Both the position numbers and the translations under genes were made by a program. From positions 172,520-236,519 of the forward strand of contig NZ_LNXY01000020.1 in assembly GCF_001467585.1 (NCBI RefSeq): DNA of 64,000 nucleotides. The letters are read 5' to 3'. The notes beneath the pieces are model-generated. The model was not told the DNA's origin. It searched no databases and saw only the letters and a list, made by a program, of their open reading frames with translations. This DNA is from Legionella drozanskii LLAP-1 (GTDB lineage: Bacteria > Pseudomonadota > Gammaproteobacteria > Legionellales > Legionellaceae). Of the stretch, positions 18,056 through 25,699 are shown in pieces (positions within the stretch are counted from its first letter, which is position 1; the number at the start of each line of letters is the position of its first letter).

Positions 18056-19126
18056 ATGATAAAATGGTTTAAAAGAAATCAAGGTGATAATACTCCTGTA
18101 GAATCCCCTGTAGAGGTTTCACCTGTGCCAACTGAAGAGCAGCATTATGACGATAAATTAGCTCATACACCTGCTCCGGTTGAAGAATCGCCAAAGCAAG
18201 GATTTTTTGCTCGTATTAAACGTGGATTAACCAAAACGCGCCAGCAATTTGGTGATGGTATTGGTCGATTGCTGCTGGGCAAAAAGGAAATTGATGCTTC
18301 TTTACTCGAGGAGTTAGAGGTTATTTTGCTGAGTGCAGATTTAGGGGTTGAAACATCTCAATCTATACTGAATCAACTGAGTGAGGGCTTAGCAAGAAAA
18401 CAATTGACAGATGGCAATGCAGTTTTCCAAGAGCTGAAAAAGCGCCTAGAAACTATTCTCTCAGTCAGTCAAAAGCCCCTTGTCTTAGAAACGCCTGATA
18501 AATCTCCCTTTGTTATTTTAACCGTTGGAGTGAATGGAGCAGGCAAGACCACTTCGATTGGCAAGATGGCTAAACAATTTCAGCAACAGGGCAAAAAAGT
18601 CATGCTGGCCGCCGGGGATACTTTCCGTGCTGCAGCCGTTGAGCAATTACAAGTTTGGGGAGAGCGGAATCAAATACCTGTCATCGCTCAACATACCGGG
18701 GCTGATAGCGCTTCAGTAATTTATGATGCTTTCCAAGCAGCAAAAGCAAGAGACATTGATATTCTCATTGCCGATACCGCGGGCCGCTTACATACTCAAG
18801 GAAACTTGATGGAGGAATTAAAAAAAGTAAAGCGGGTCATACAAAAATTGGATGCGAACGCGCCTCATGAAACGATGTTAGTACTTGATGCAAGTATTGG
18901 TCAGAATGCACTTAATCAAGCCTGCCAATTTCATCAGGCCATTGGTTTAACCGGTATTACAATGACCAAGCTTGATGGAACCGCAAAGGGCGGAATTTTG
19001 TTTGCTATTGCAAATGAATTAGGGATACCATTTCGTTACTTAGGCGTTGGTGAAGCAATTGACGATCTACGTCCCTTTGATGCACAGCAATTTGTCAGAG
19101 CAATTTTTAATGATGATCAAATTTGA
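18056..19126 (+). CDS. ftsY: Signal recognition particle receptor FtsY
   Basis: 356 residues: an acidic, variable A domain (about 1-60), then the NG GTPase domain. Visible G motifs are GVNGAGKTTSIGKMAKQFQ (P-loop), DTFRAAAVEQL, DTAGRLHTQGNLMEELKKV and TKLDGTAKGG. It receives the SRP-ribosome complex at the inner membrane. The 3' end overlaps ftsE, and the order ftsY-ftsE-ftsX-rpoH is the conserved gammaproteobacterial arrangement. Confidence 0.97.
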   Translation: MIKWFKRNQGDNTPVESPVEVSPVPTEEQHYDDKLAHTPAPVEESPKQGFFARIKRGLTKTRQQFGDGIGRLLLGKKEIDASLLEELEVILLSADLGVETSQSILNQLSEGLARKQLTDGNAVFQELKKRLETILSVSQKPLVLETPDKSPFVILTVGVNGAGKTTSIGKMAKQFQQQGKKVMLAAGDTFRAAAVEQLQVWGERNQIPVIAQHTGADSASVIYDAFQAAKARDIDILIADTAGRLHTQGNLMEELKKVKRVIQKLDANAPHETMLVLDASIGQNALNQACQFHQAIGLTGITMTKLDGTAKGGILFAIANELGIPFRYLGVGEAIDDLRPFDAQQFVRAIFNDDQI

Positions 19127-19763
19127 CCAAGTTAGTAAACGCTATCCAGGCGGCTTTGAAGCCTTAAGCCAGGTTAACTTTTCTCTGCAAAAAGGAGAAA
19201 TGGTTTTTCTCTCCGGTCATTCTGGTGCTGGGAAAACGACTTTGCTTAAGTTGATTGCGATGCTAGAACGGCCTTCTTCTGGTCAAATTATGGTCAACGA
19301 TGTGCGCTTAACTCACTTAAAAAAACATGATATTGCCACTTATAGAAGCGGTTTAGGAATAACGTTTCAATCACCTAATTTATTAAGCGACAGAACCATT
19401 TTTGATAATGTGGCCTTACCCTTGCAAATTCAGGGAATGAATCCCGTGATGATAACCAAGCGAGTCCATGCTGCGCTCGATATGGTCGGTTTACTGTCAA
19501 AAGAAAAAATGCTGCCTATCCATCTATCTGGTGGTGAACAACAACGAGTAGGTATTGCTCGTGCAGTGGTGCATAAACCGGCCTTGCTTATTGCTGACGA
19601 ACCGACTGGAAATCTTGACCCTAGTCTTTCAGCTGAAATTATGAGGTTGTTTGAACAATTTAACCAGGTTGGTGTTAGTGTTCTGATCGCTACTCACGAT
19701 CTTGCTTTAATCGCTAGAATGAAACACCGCATTATTATGTTAAAAGGAGGGCGTGTATGTTAA
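19113..19763 (+). CDS. ftsE: Cell division ABC transporter ATP-binding protein FtsE
   Basis: 216 residues from the ATG at 19113 ([14 protein letters not shown]), which matches the normal FtsE start. An ATG three bases earlier and longer upstream frames also exist. Walker A is [12 protein letters not shown], the signature is [14 protein letters not shown] and Walker B is [14 protein letters not shown], followed by the H-loop ATHD. FtsE with FtsX activates peptidoglycan hydrolases at the division septum via EnvC. The start lies inside the last 14 bases of ftsY, and the end overlaps ftsX. Confidence 0.96.
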   Translation: MIKFDQVSKRYPGGFEALSQVNFSLQKGEMVFLSGHSGAGKTTLLKLIAMLERPSSGQIMVNDVRLTHLKKHDIATYRSGLGITFQSPNLLSDRTIFDNVALPLQIQGMNPVMITKRVHAALDMVGLLSKEKMLPIHLSGGEQQRVGIARAVVHKPALLIADEPTGNLDPSLSAEIMRLFEQFNQVGVSVLIATHDLALIARMKHRIIMLKGGRVC

Positions 19764-20686
19764 ATAAAATGCGTGCGCTACTCTCTTACCATTTGCAAGC
19801 CGCAAGTAGCAGTCTTAATTTACTCTGCAGAAAACCTCTCGCCACAATGATGACTGTTGTGGTGATTGCTATTGCCTTGACCTTACCGACACTATTTTGG
19901 GTTTTTACGGATAATCTAGATCAATTAACGACTGGTTGGCAACGAGGTAGTCATATTTCCCTTTACCTGAAATCACCTCTTTCACTGGAGGAGGAAAGTT
20001 CACTTCTGGAGCGTGTACGCGCAACAGAAGGAGTAGGGCATGTTAGCTTAAAATCGGCTGCTGAAGGACTTACGGAGCTTCAACAGCAAGAGGGAATGCA
20101 TGATATTATGCGTTATCTGCCGGAAAATCCGCTGCCCGCTGTGATTGATGTTGTGCCGGCACTCGCTATCCATTCGCCTGCGCAAATAGAACAGTTATTT
20201 AATCGTTTAAAATCCTTACCGCAAGTAGAACAAGCTAAGCTTGATATGGAATGGATTAATAGATTGCACGCTATTCTGGGCTTTGTCAGTAAAACTGCAC
20301 ATGGTTTGATTGCTTTGCTTGCCTCTGCGGTAGTATTAATTGTCGGTAATACGCTGCGGTTAGCGATTCACAATCGGCACGAAGAGATTCAAGTATTAAA
20401 ATTAATTGGCGCAACGGATCCTTATATCGCTCGACCCTTTTTATATTCTGGAATATGGTACAGTTTGGCTGGGGCCATATTAGCCGTGTTTTTGGTTAAT
20501 ATCTTTATGCTAAGCCTCGCTGTGGCGGTGAAACAATTGGCGTCCGCTTACCAAATGCATTACCCTATAACCGGTTTATCTGTAAAACAGGCTTATTTAT
20601 TAGTTTTTGTATCGACTATTTTGGGCTGGTTAGGAGCTAGATTGTCAGTAAAGAGACAACTTGCTTCTATTGAACCCTATAGTTAA
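19757..20686 (+). CDS. ftsX: Cell division protein FtsX
   Basis: 309 residues. There is a cytoplasmic N-terminus, then a first transmembrane helix (MTVVVIAIALTLPTLFWVF). A periplasmic extracellular loop follows (about 55-170, with the family stretch GVGHVSLKSAAEGLTEL), and three C-terminal helices form the FtsX/MacB-type permease domain (EEIQVLKLIGATDPYIARPF). It partners FtsE. The gene begins within the last codons of ftsE (7-base overlap). Confidence 0.95.
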   Translation: MLNKMRALLSYHLQAASSSLNLLCRKPLATMMTVVVIAIALTLPTLFWVFTDNLDQLTTGWQRGSHISLYLKSPLSLEEESSLLERVRATEGVGHVSLKSAAEGLTELQQQEGMHDIMRYLPENPLPAVIDVVPALAIHSPAQIEQLFNRLKSLPQVEQAKLDMEWINRLHAILGFVSKTAHGLIALLASAVVLIVGNTLRLAIHNRHEEIQVLKLIGATDPYIARPFLYSGIWYSLAGAILAVFLVNIFMLSLAVAVKQLASAYQMHYPITGLSVKQAYLLVFVSTILGWLGARLSVKRQLASIEPYS

Positions 20687-20747
20687 TGTATAATAAACAG
20701 ATCACTTATATAAATGTGCTATGAGTTTATTTATTGGAGGAAATAGC

Positions 20748-21608
20748 ATGAATCAGCAGTTTCAGCTGGCGTCATTGAATTTGCCGATTGGCAGTTTGGA
20801 TGCTTACATTCATCGGGTCAACCAGATTCCGATGCTTACCGCTGAAGAAGAACAAGATTGTGCTGAACGCTTTCGCAATGAAGGTGATATAGAAGGGGCT
20901 CGCCGTCTAGTGCTTGCTCATTTACGCTATGTTGTGCGCGTGGCCCGTGGTTATTTAGGTTACGGTTTACCTCTTAATGATTTGATTCAAGAAGGAAGTA
21001 TTGGTTTGATGAAAGCGGTCAAGCGCTTTGATCCCAAAATGGGTGTTCGTTTAGTTTCCTTCGCTGTGCACTGGATAAAAGCCGAAATTCATGAATTTGT
21101 TCTGCGAAATTGGCGTATTGTTAAAATTGCAACGACTAAAGCACAGCGCAAATTGTTTTTTAATCTGCGCCAAATGAAAAATCGTTTAGGTTGGCTCAAT
21201 GGCGAAGAAGTGAATGCCGTTGCCCGAGATCTCGGGGTAAGTCCTGAAGACGTGTTAATTATGGAGCAGCGCCTTAATGCCATGGATGCATCTTATGATT
21301 CACCTGTGTCGGACGACGATGATGAAGATTTCAAAGCGCCTGTGCATTATCTACACGATCCAAACAGTGATCCTGCGCATTTAATTGAGCAAGAAACAAG
21401 CGGTGAACATGGCCGTGAGCAATTATTTATGGCTTTGGAGTGCCTCGATGAGCGTAGCCAAGATATTTTACAGCAACGTTGGTTGGCAGAAGATAAAGCA
21501 ACTTTACACGATTTAGCGGACAAATATGGTGTCTCCGCTGAGCGAGTGCGTCAATTAGAAAAAAATGCGATGAAGAAACTTCGTCAGTATATGGAAGAAG
21601 TAGGGTAA
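20748..21608 (+). CDS. rpoH: RNA polymerase heat-shock sigma factor RpoH (sigma32)
   Basis: 286 residues from the ATG at 20748, set by GGAGG at 20736-20740; an earlier in-frame ATG at 20721 lacks a ribosome site. Region 2 reads [19 protein letters not shown] and [19 protein letters not shown]. The RpoH box QRKLFFNLR, which distinguishes sigma32 from sigma70, is present. The region 4 helix-turn-helix is [20 protein letters not shown]. It directs transcription of chaperone and protease genes. A TATAAT at 20689-20694 in the 61-base gap after ftsX suggests a promoter of its own. Confidence 0.97.
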   Translation: MNQQFQLASLNLPIGSLDAYIHRVNQIPMLTAEEEQDCAERFRNEGDIEGARRLVLAHLRYVVRVARGYLGYGLPLNDLIQEGSIGLMKAVKRFDPKMGVRLVSFAVHWIKAEIHEFVLRNWRIVKIATTKAQRKLFFNLRQMKNRLGWLNGEEVNAVARDLGVSPEDVLIMEQRLNAMDASYDSPVSDDDDEDFKAPVHYLHDPNSDPAHLIEQETSGEHGREQLFMALECLDERSQDILQQRWLAEDKATLHDLADKYGVSAERVRQLEKNAMKKLRQYMEEVG

Positions 21609-21648
21609 AAACTCTCTTACGATCTCTCTTTATATGCTCAAACCAATT

Positions 21649-21735
21649 CCCGCGGCATCGACCGCGGGGGTCCATAGATCTTATTCAGACTCCTTCTGGC
21701 TCTAATAAAATTGCCCCCATGGTCAAGCCACGGGG
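21649..21735. repeat. Two small palindromes downstream of rpoH
   Basis: CCCGCGG (21649-21655) pairs with CCGCGGG (21662-21668) around a CATCGA loop. CCCC-x-TGG (21715-21722) pairs with CCA-x-GGGG (21728-21735) around TCAAG. The first could terminate rpoH, though no T-run follows. Both resemble the dispersed GACCGCGG-type hairpins seen after maeA and at 25.55 kb. Nothing else is visible in the gap between rpoH and the next gene. Confidence 0.45.
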
Positions 21736-21767
21736 ATAGCCAGTAGTGAAGGTCCAATCTATATCGC

Positions 21768-21998
21768 TTACCAAAATCGATGCCCGAACCAGAAAGGCAC
21801 TGGTCTTCGTATGACCACATAGTTACGCGGTGGAGCCCAGCGGCGGAATTTCGCATAACTCCTATAATTGGAATGATAGAAATGGTCAACTTTGACATGC
21901 CGAGCGGAAGGGTAGGCATGGTGATGGGCATAGGATGGTGCGGCAAATAAAGTCGCAAAACCTAAAACACTACCCAGTAACACAGTTCTAGTTATCAT
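21768..21998 (-). CDS. Small exported His/Tyr/Arg-rich protein
   Basis: 76 residues from the ATG at 21998, preceded by AGGAG on the minus strand; a longer frame starts at 22022 without a ribosome site. A clear signal peptide (MITRTVLLGSVLGFATLFAA ending near APSYA) precedes a mature part of about 50 residues. That part is rich in His, Tyr, Arg and Trp (AHHHAYPSARHVKVDHFYHS, then FRRWAPPRNYVVIRRP). It should be periplasmic or secreted. I do not recognise the family. The His cluster might bind metal, but that is a guess. It is monocistronic. Confidence 0.7.
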   Translation of the reverse strand: MITRTVLLGSVLGFATLFAAPSYAHHHAYPSARHVKVDHFYHSNYRSYAKFRRWAPPRNYVVIRRPVPFWFGHRFW

Positions 21999-22177
21999 TG
22001 TTAATCTCCTAATTACTAGCAATTAATATACTCAAGAAACCTTCAATCTCGCTTTTTGGCGATGTTGAGGTATCTAGGGAATAGTCTAGATAAAGAAAGT
22101 AATGGACATATAACAAGATGGGGAATAATTGTAACATCGGTGTTACAATTGTTTTTAGGTAAATAAAGCTAGATGTT

Positions 22178-23950
22178 ATGCAAAACAAAAAATTGACTCT
22201 GTTTTTATTCTATTCATTATTATTACTAACCAGCATAAAATTAGTTGCCTCCTCTAATTCTCTAATGGCCCAAACTATGTCAAAACAATTTACTGTAATT
22301 GCTGATGATTATGAAAATAGCTTATTTGATTATTCCCCTGAAACAGGTCTTTTTTGGGGAAGAATCAATGTGGCTCAAGATCGATTCACTGATTATTCTT
22401 TGGAGGCTAGGCAAAAATGGCAACAACAGGAAGACCGTTTTCTCTTGGCTTTAAAACAGTTAGATGAGGTTTCTTTACGAAATTCGCCAGTGTATATCAC
22501 TTATCTCCTCTTAATAGAAACGTTAGAAAATAAAAAGGCGAGTAGAATTTGTAAAGAAGAACTTTGGGATATCAATCCCGCATCGGGCTGGCATATAAAA
22601 ATGGCAATAGTTGCTGAGAAGCAACCTGTGGGAACGGCTACAAATAGAGAGCTTGCGATAAAACGTTGGCAAACATTTAATTCCGTTGTTGATAAACAAA
22701 TTGATAATTTAAAAACGGGCTTGAGTTTGGGTTATACCGCTCCTAAACCCGCAATAGAACGCGTCCTTGCTCAACTAAAAATCATGCTACAGAGTGAAAT
22801 TGAAGAATCACCCTTTTTTGATTTCGCTCGGCGCGATAATGATCAACGGTTTAAAAAGCAAGTGAACTATTTAGTCGAAACAGTAGTGAATCCCGCCCTA
22901 ACTAAGTATGTCAATTATTTAGAAAATGAATACCTAGCTCTTGCCAGAGTTGACATTGGACTTTCAGCTTTGCCGGCAGGCAATCAATGCTATCAGGCGA
23001 AGATCCAAGAAGAAACGACCCTAGCTAAAACACCCAAGGAAATACACGAATTAGGTCTTCAATTGTTAGAGAAGTTGGAAAAAGAAATTGCGGATCTGGG
23101 TTTTAAAAAATATGGTGTTTCTGATATTTCACTGATTTTTGAAGCAATCAAGAAGGATCCTGCCAATTATTTTTCGTCCGAGAAAGAGCTATTAGCTTAT
23201 AATTTTTCTGCCTTGGAGAGAGCAAAATCTCAGGTTTCAAATTGGTTTGATCTGATGCCTAAGACGGATGGCACAATTAAACCCTATCCCGATTATCGAG
23301 CCAAAACGGGAGCTTCCGGTGAGTATTATCCACCTAATGAAGATGGATCGGAGCCGGGAGTTTTCTTTATTAATACTCATAAACCTCAACAACGTAATCG
23401 AAGTGATCAAGAAGCAACTTTATTTCATGAGTTAATACCAGGACATCATTTTCAAATCGCTTTAACTTATGAAGATAAATCGCTTCCTAATCTGAATAAA
23501 TATCTTTGGAATTCAGGTTTTGGCGAGGGCTGGGCTTTATATGTCGAACGCCTGGCTGACAAAATGGGCTTATATCAAGATGAAGTTTCTAAATTAGGTA
23601 TGTTATCCAATGAAACCTTAAGAGCCGCGCGCTTAGTGGTTGATACCGGAATACATGCTATGGGATGGAGTCGTGAAAAAGCCATCCTTTTTCTAACGCG
23701 ATACACTTCTCTGGATAAATCAATAATAGAAGCGGAAGTAGACCGATATATCATGTTACCTGGCCAGGCAAACAGTTATATGCTCGGTAAATATGAAATT
23801 GAAACACTGAGAGATTTAGCTGAGAAGCAACTTGGTAAACAATTTGATATTCGTAAGTTTCATAATCAAATTCTAAAAAATGGTTCAGTTAGCCTGCCCA
23901 TACTGAGAAGACAAATCGAGAATTGGTTAGCTGAACAAAGTAATCCTTAA
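22178..23950 (+). CDS. Exported DUF885 family protein (predicted zinc metallopeptidase-like)
   Basis: 590 residues with a signal peptide (about 1-25, LLLLTSIKLVASS), so it is exported. The DUF885 signature is LFHELIPGHHFQIAL, an HExxPGHH motif like a metallopeptidase zinc site. It is followed by SGFGEGWALYVERLADKMG and by VDRYIMLPGQANSYMLGKYE near the C-terminus, both standard for the family. The family is widespread and called peptidase-like, but few members have been characterised. It is monocistronic, and its substrate is unknown. Confidence 0.88.
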   Translation: MQNKKLTLFLFYSLLLLTSIKLVASSNSLMAQTMSKQFTVIADDYENSLFDYSPETGLFWGRINVAQDRFTDYSLEARQKWQQQEDRFLLALKQLDEVSLRNSPVYITYLLLIETLENKKASRICKEELWDINPASGWHIKMAIVAEKQPVGTATNRELAIKRWQTFNSVVDKQIDNLKTGLSLGYTAPKPAIERVLAQLKIMLQSEIEESPFFDFARRDNDQRFKKQVNYLVETVVNPALTKYVNYLENEYLALARVDIGLSALPAGNQCYQAKIQEETTLAKTPKEIHELGLQLLEKLEKEIADLGFKKYGVSDISLIFEAIKKDPANYFSSEKELLAYNFSALERAKSQVSNWFDLMPKTDGTIKPYPDYRAKTGASGEYYPPNEDGSEPGVFFINTHKPQQRNRSDQEATLFHELIPGHHFQIALTYEDKSLPNLNKYLWNSGFGEGWALYVERLADKMGLYQDEVSKLGMLSNETLRAARLVVDTGIHAMGWSREKAILFLTRYTSLDKSIIEAEVDRYIMLPGQANSYMLGKYEIETLRDLAEKQLGKQFDIRKFHNQILKNGSVSLPILRRQIENWLAEQSNP

Positions 23951-23974
23951 CTTTGTGTAAGTTTCATGAGCTAA

Positions 23975-24952
23975 CTAAATCAACAATTTAGTTAGCTTTT
24001 GTTTCGTTTCTTTATCTGCAAAAGATGAATTGATCGCCATCTTGGTAAAATCAGTCATCTTAGAGTCAGAATAGAGGTAAGTTTGTTGGACTCTTTCGTA
24101 TTCGCGGGCTAAATTGGTGCGAAAAAACGGTGGATCATCGGAGCCTAAACTCACTTGAATTCCGGCGGCCATGAGCTGAGTTAAAGGATGTTCCAACATA
24201 TCCTTAAACAAGCCAAGAGCAATGTTACTGGAAGGGCAGATTTCTAAGGCAATACTGCGTTCTTTTAATTGAGTGAGTGTTTCTATGGAATGCATGGCTT
24301 GAACTCCATGGCCGATACGTTGTATTGGTAAATATTCCATGGCTTCAAGCATCCCACTCGCTGGGGCGAATTCTCCAGCATGGACGGTGCAAAAGAGCCC
24401 TCCTTCGGCAGCAATTTTGTAAGCTTTAGCAAATAATTTGGGCGGAAAATGGATTTCATCTCCTCCTAGACCAAAACCCACAATGCAAGGTACCGTTTCT
24501 TTTAAGGCTTGCTTTGCAACCTTCGTGACAGCGTCGACACCAAAATGACGAACGGCAACGATAATGATACGACCAATAATATTAAATTTTGTCTCAGCAT
24601 CGTCAATGGCTTGTTGTATAGCTTGTAAGTGTTCTGCGGAAGAAATGCCGGTTGAACGTTCGGCATGATCGGGGGAATACATCATTTCTACATAGATCGT
24701 GCCTTCTAAAGCATTGGCTTTGAGATATTCGAAAGTAATATCATAATAATCGCGCGGCTGTTTAATGACCTCAGCTACGGAATCAAATGCTTTGAGAAAA
24801 CCAAGAAAATCAGGATAGGAATAGCTTGTTCCGTCGGGAACAATTAATTCTTCTGGAAGAGTTAACTTATTTCGTTTAGCCAATCTCCTGGCCAAATCAG
24901 GTGTAATAGTTCCCTCTAGATGCACATGTAACTCGGCTTTTTTAATTGTCAT
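23975..24952 (-). CDS. add: Adenosine/adenine deaminase family protein
   Basis: 325 residues. The metal-dependent deaminase motifs appear in order: AELHVHLEGTI (HxH), FCTVHAGEF (third His and catalytic Glu partner region), QRIGHGVQAM and SLGSDDPPFF (metal Asp pair). It deaminates a purine nucleoside or base in the cytoplasm for salvage. The compact length and SDDPPFF leave open whether adenosine or adenine is preferred. It is convergent with the DUF885 gene, 24 bases apart. Confidence 0.85.
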   Translation of the reverse strand: MTIKKAELHVHLEGTITPDLARRLAKRNKLTLPEELIVPDGTSYSYPDFLGFLKAFDSVAEVIKQPRDYYDITFEYLKANALEGTIYVEMMYSPDHAERSTGISSAEHLQAIQQAIDDAETKFNIIGRIIIVAVRHFGVDAVTKVAKQALKETVPCIVGFGLGGDEIHFPPKLFAKAYKIAAEGGLFCTVHAGEFAPASGMLEAMEYLPIQRIGHGVQAMHSIETLTQLKERSIALEICPSSNIALGLFKDMLEHPLTQLMAAGIQVSLGSDDPPFFRTNLAREYERVQQTYLYSDSKMTDFTKMAINSSFADKETKQKLTKLLI

Positions 24953-25063
24953 GGCTATGTCGTCCCAGTGCTATAATCTTATAAGTTAATAGATGGTATC
25001 TTTACTGAAAAACCGATAAAATTACCATTTTGATATTTAAGTATATGCTATCCAGGATAAGTC

Positions 25064-25249
25064 ATGAGTAACAAAGATATCGATAAAGCTTATGTAAGCC
25101 CTTACGACAAGTTCCTATTTGAATTTGACGCGACGCATGAAAAATCTGCCTCTCAGTTAAAAGAAATTAAAAAGCATGAGCGTATTGCTTTCCTTCGCGA
25201 TCATGCGAAGCCAAAAGATTCCGAAGGCGAGATTTGGGACGCTTTTTAA
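25064..25249 (+). CDS. Small conserved protein (CBU_0585-like)
   Basis: 61 residues, highly charged, without signal peptide or membrane segment: MSNKDIDKAYVSPYDKFLFE, then SASQLKEIKKHERIAFLRD and a WDAF end. From memory this resembles the short CBU_0585 family conserved in Coxiella and Legionella, but I cannot verify that here. The ATG follows a weak AGGATAAG site. The function is unknown. It is monocistronic, followed by a palindromic repeat element. Confidence 0.75.
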   Translation: MSNKDIDKAYVSPYDKFLFEFDATHEKSASQLKEIKKHERIAFLRDHAKPKDSEGEIWDAF

Positions 25250-25277
25250 TCTCTATTGGGTAGGTGTTGGTCCTTGG

Positions 25278-25515
25278 GCTGAGGTATCGTCACTTTTTTT
25301 TGAATAAAAATAGGTGTTGCTCCAATCAGTAGCTCGATCCGTTCGGGCTGAGGAAGCGCGTAGCGCTGTCTCGAAGCCTTGGTGCAAAAGCACCTTCGAG
25401 TGCCTCAGGACTGGCCTTCGAGACGTCGCTGGCGCTTCCTCCTCAGGCTGAACGGTTCAGTAAAACACTGGCTTTGGCTCGAAATATTATTCAAAAAAAG
25501 TGAAGATACCTCAGG
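25278..25515. repeat. MITE-like palindromic element, copy B (inverted relative to copy A)
   Basis: About 238 bp. The terminal repeats are CTGAGGTATCGTCACTTTTT at 25279 and the complement ending AAAAAGTGAAGATACCTCAG near 25514. Read backwards it aligns almost along its whole length with copy A at 11684-11971, including AGCCAGTGTTTTACTGAACC-type and GATCGAGCTACTGATTGGAG-type arms. It lacks the tandem duplication seen in copy A. No coding capacity. Confidence 0.8.
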
Positions 25516-25541
25516 GTCTTTGCACTCAACTGCTACTGCCT

Positions 25542-25568
25542 GAATCCTGGCTTGACCGCGTGGATTTG
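25542..25568. repeat. Palindrome with CTTGACCGCGTGGATT core
   Basis: AATCC (25543-25547) pairs with GGATT around a loop with CTTGACCGCG (core 25551-25566). It shares this core with the hairpin at 2914-2946. It lies in the 450-base gap before the sensor kinase, which otherwise holds only repeat copy B and AT-rich promoter-like DNA. Confidence 0.45.
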
Positions 25569-25699
25569 CTTGAGCAGTTAATCAATTAGCAGACCTAACT
25601 GCATTTAACTATTCAAATATACCTGTTACCAAGCTTTTTGTTCAATATATATTAAAGATATATACTAAGAAATTGCTCTCTTATACAGGATGTATTTTA

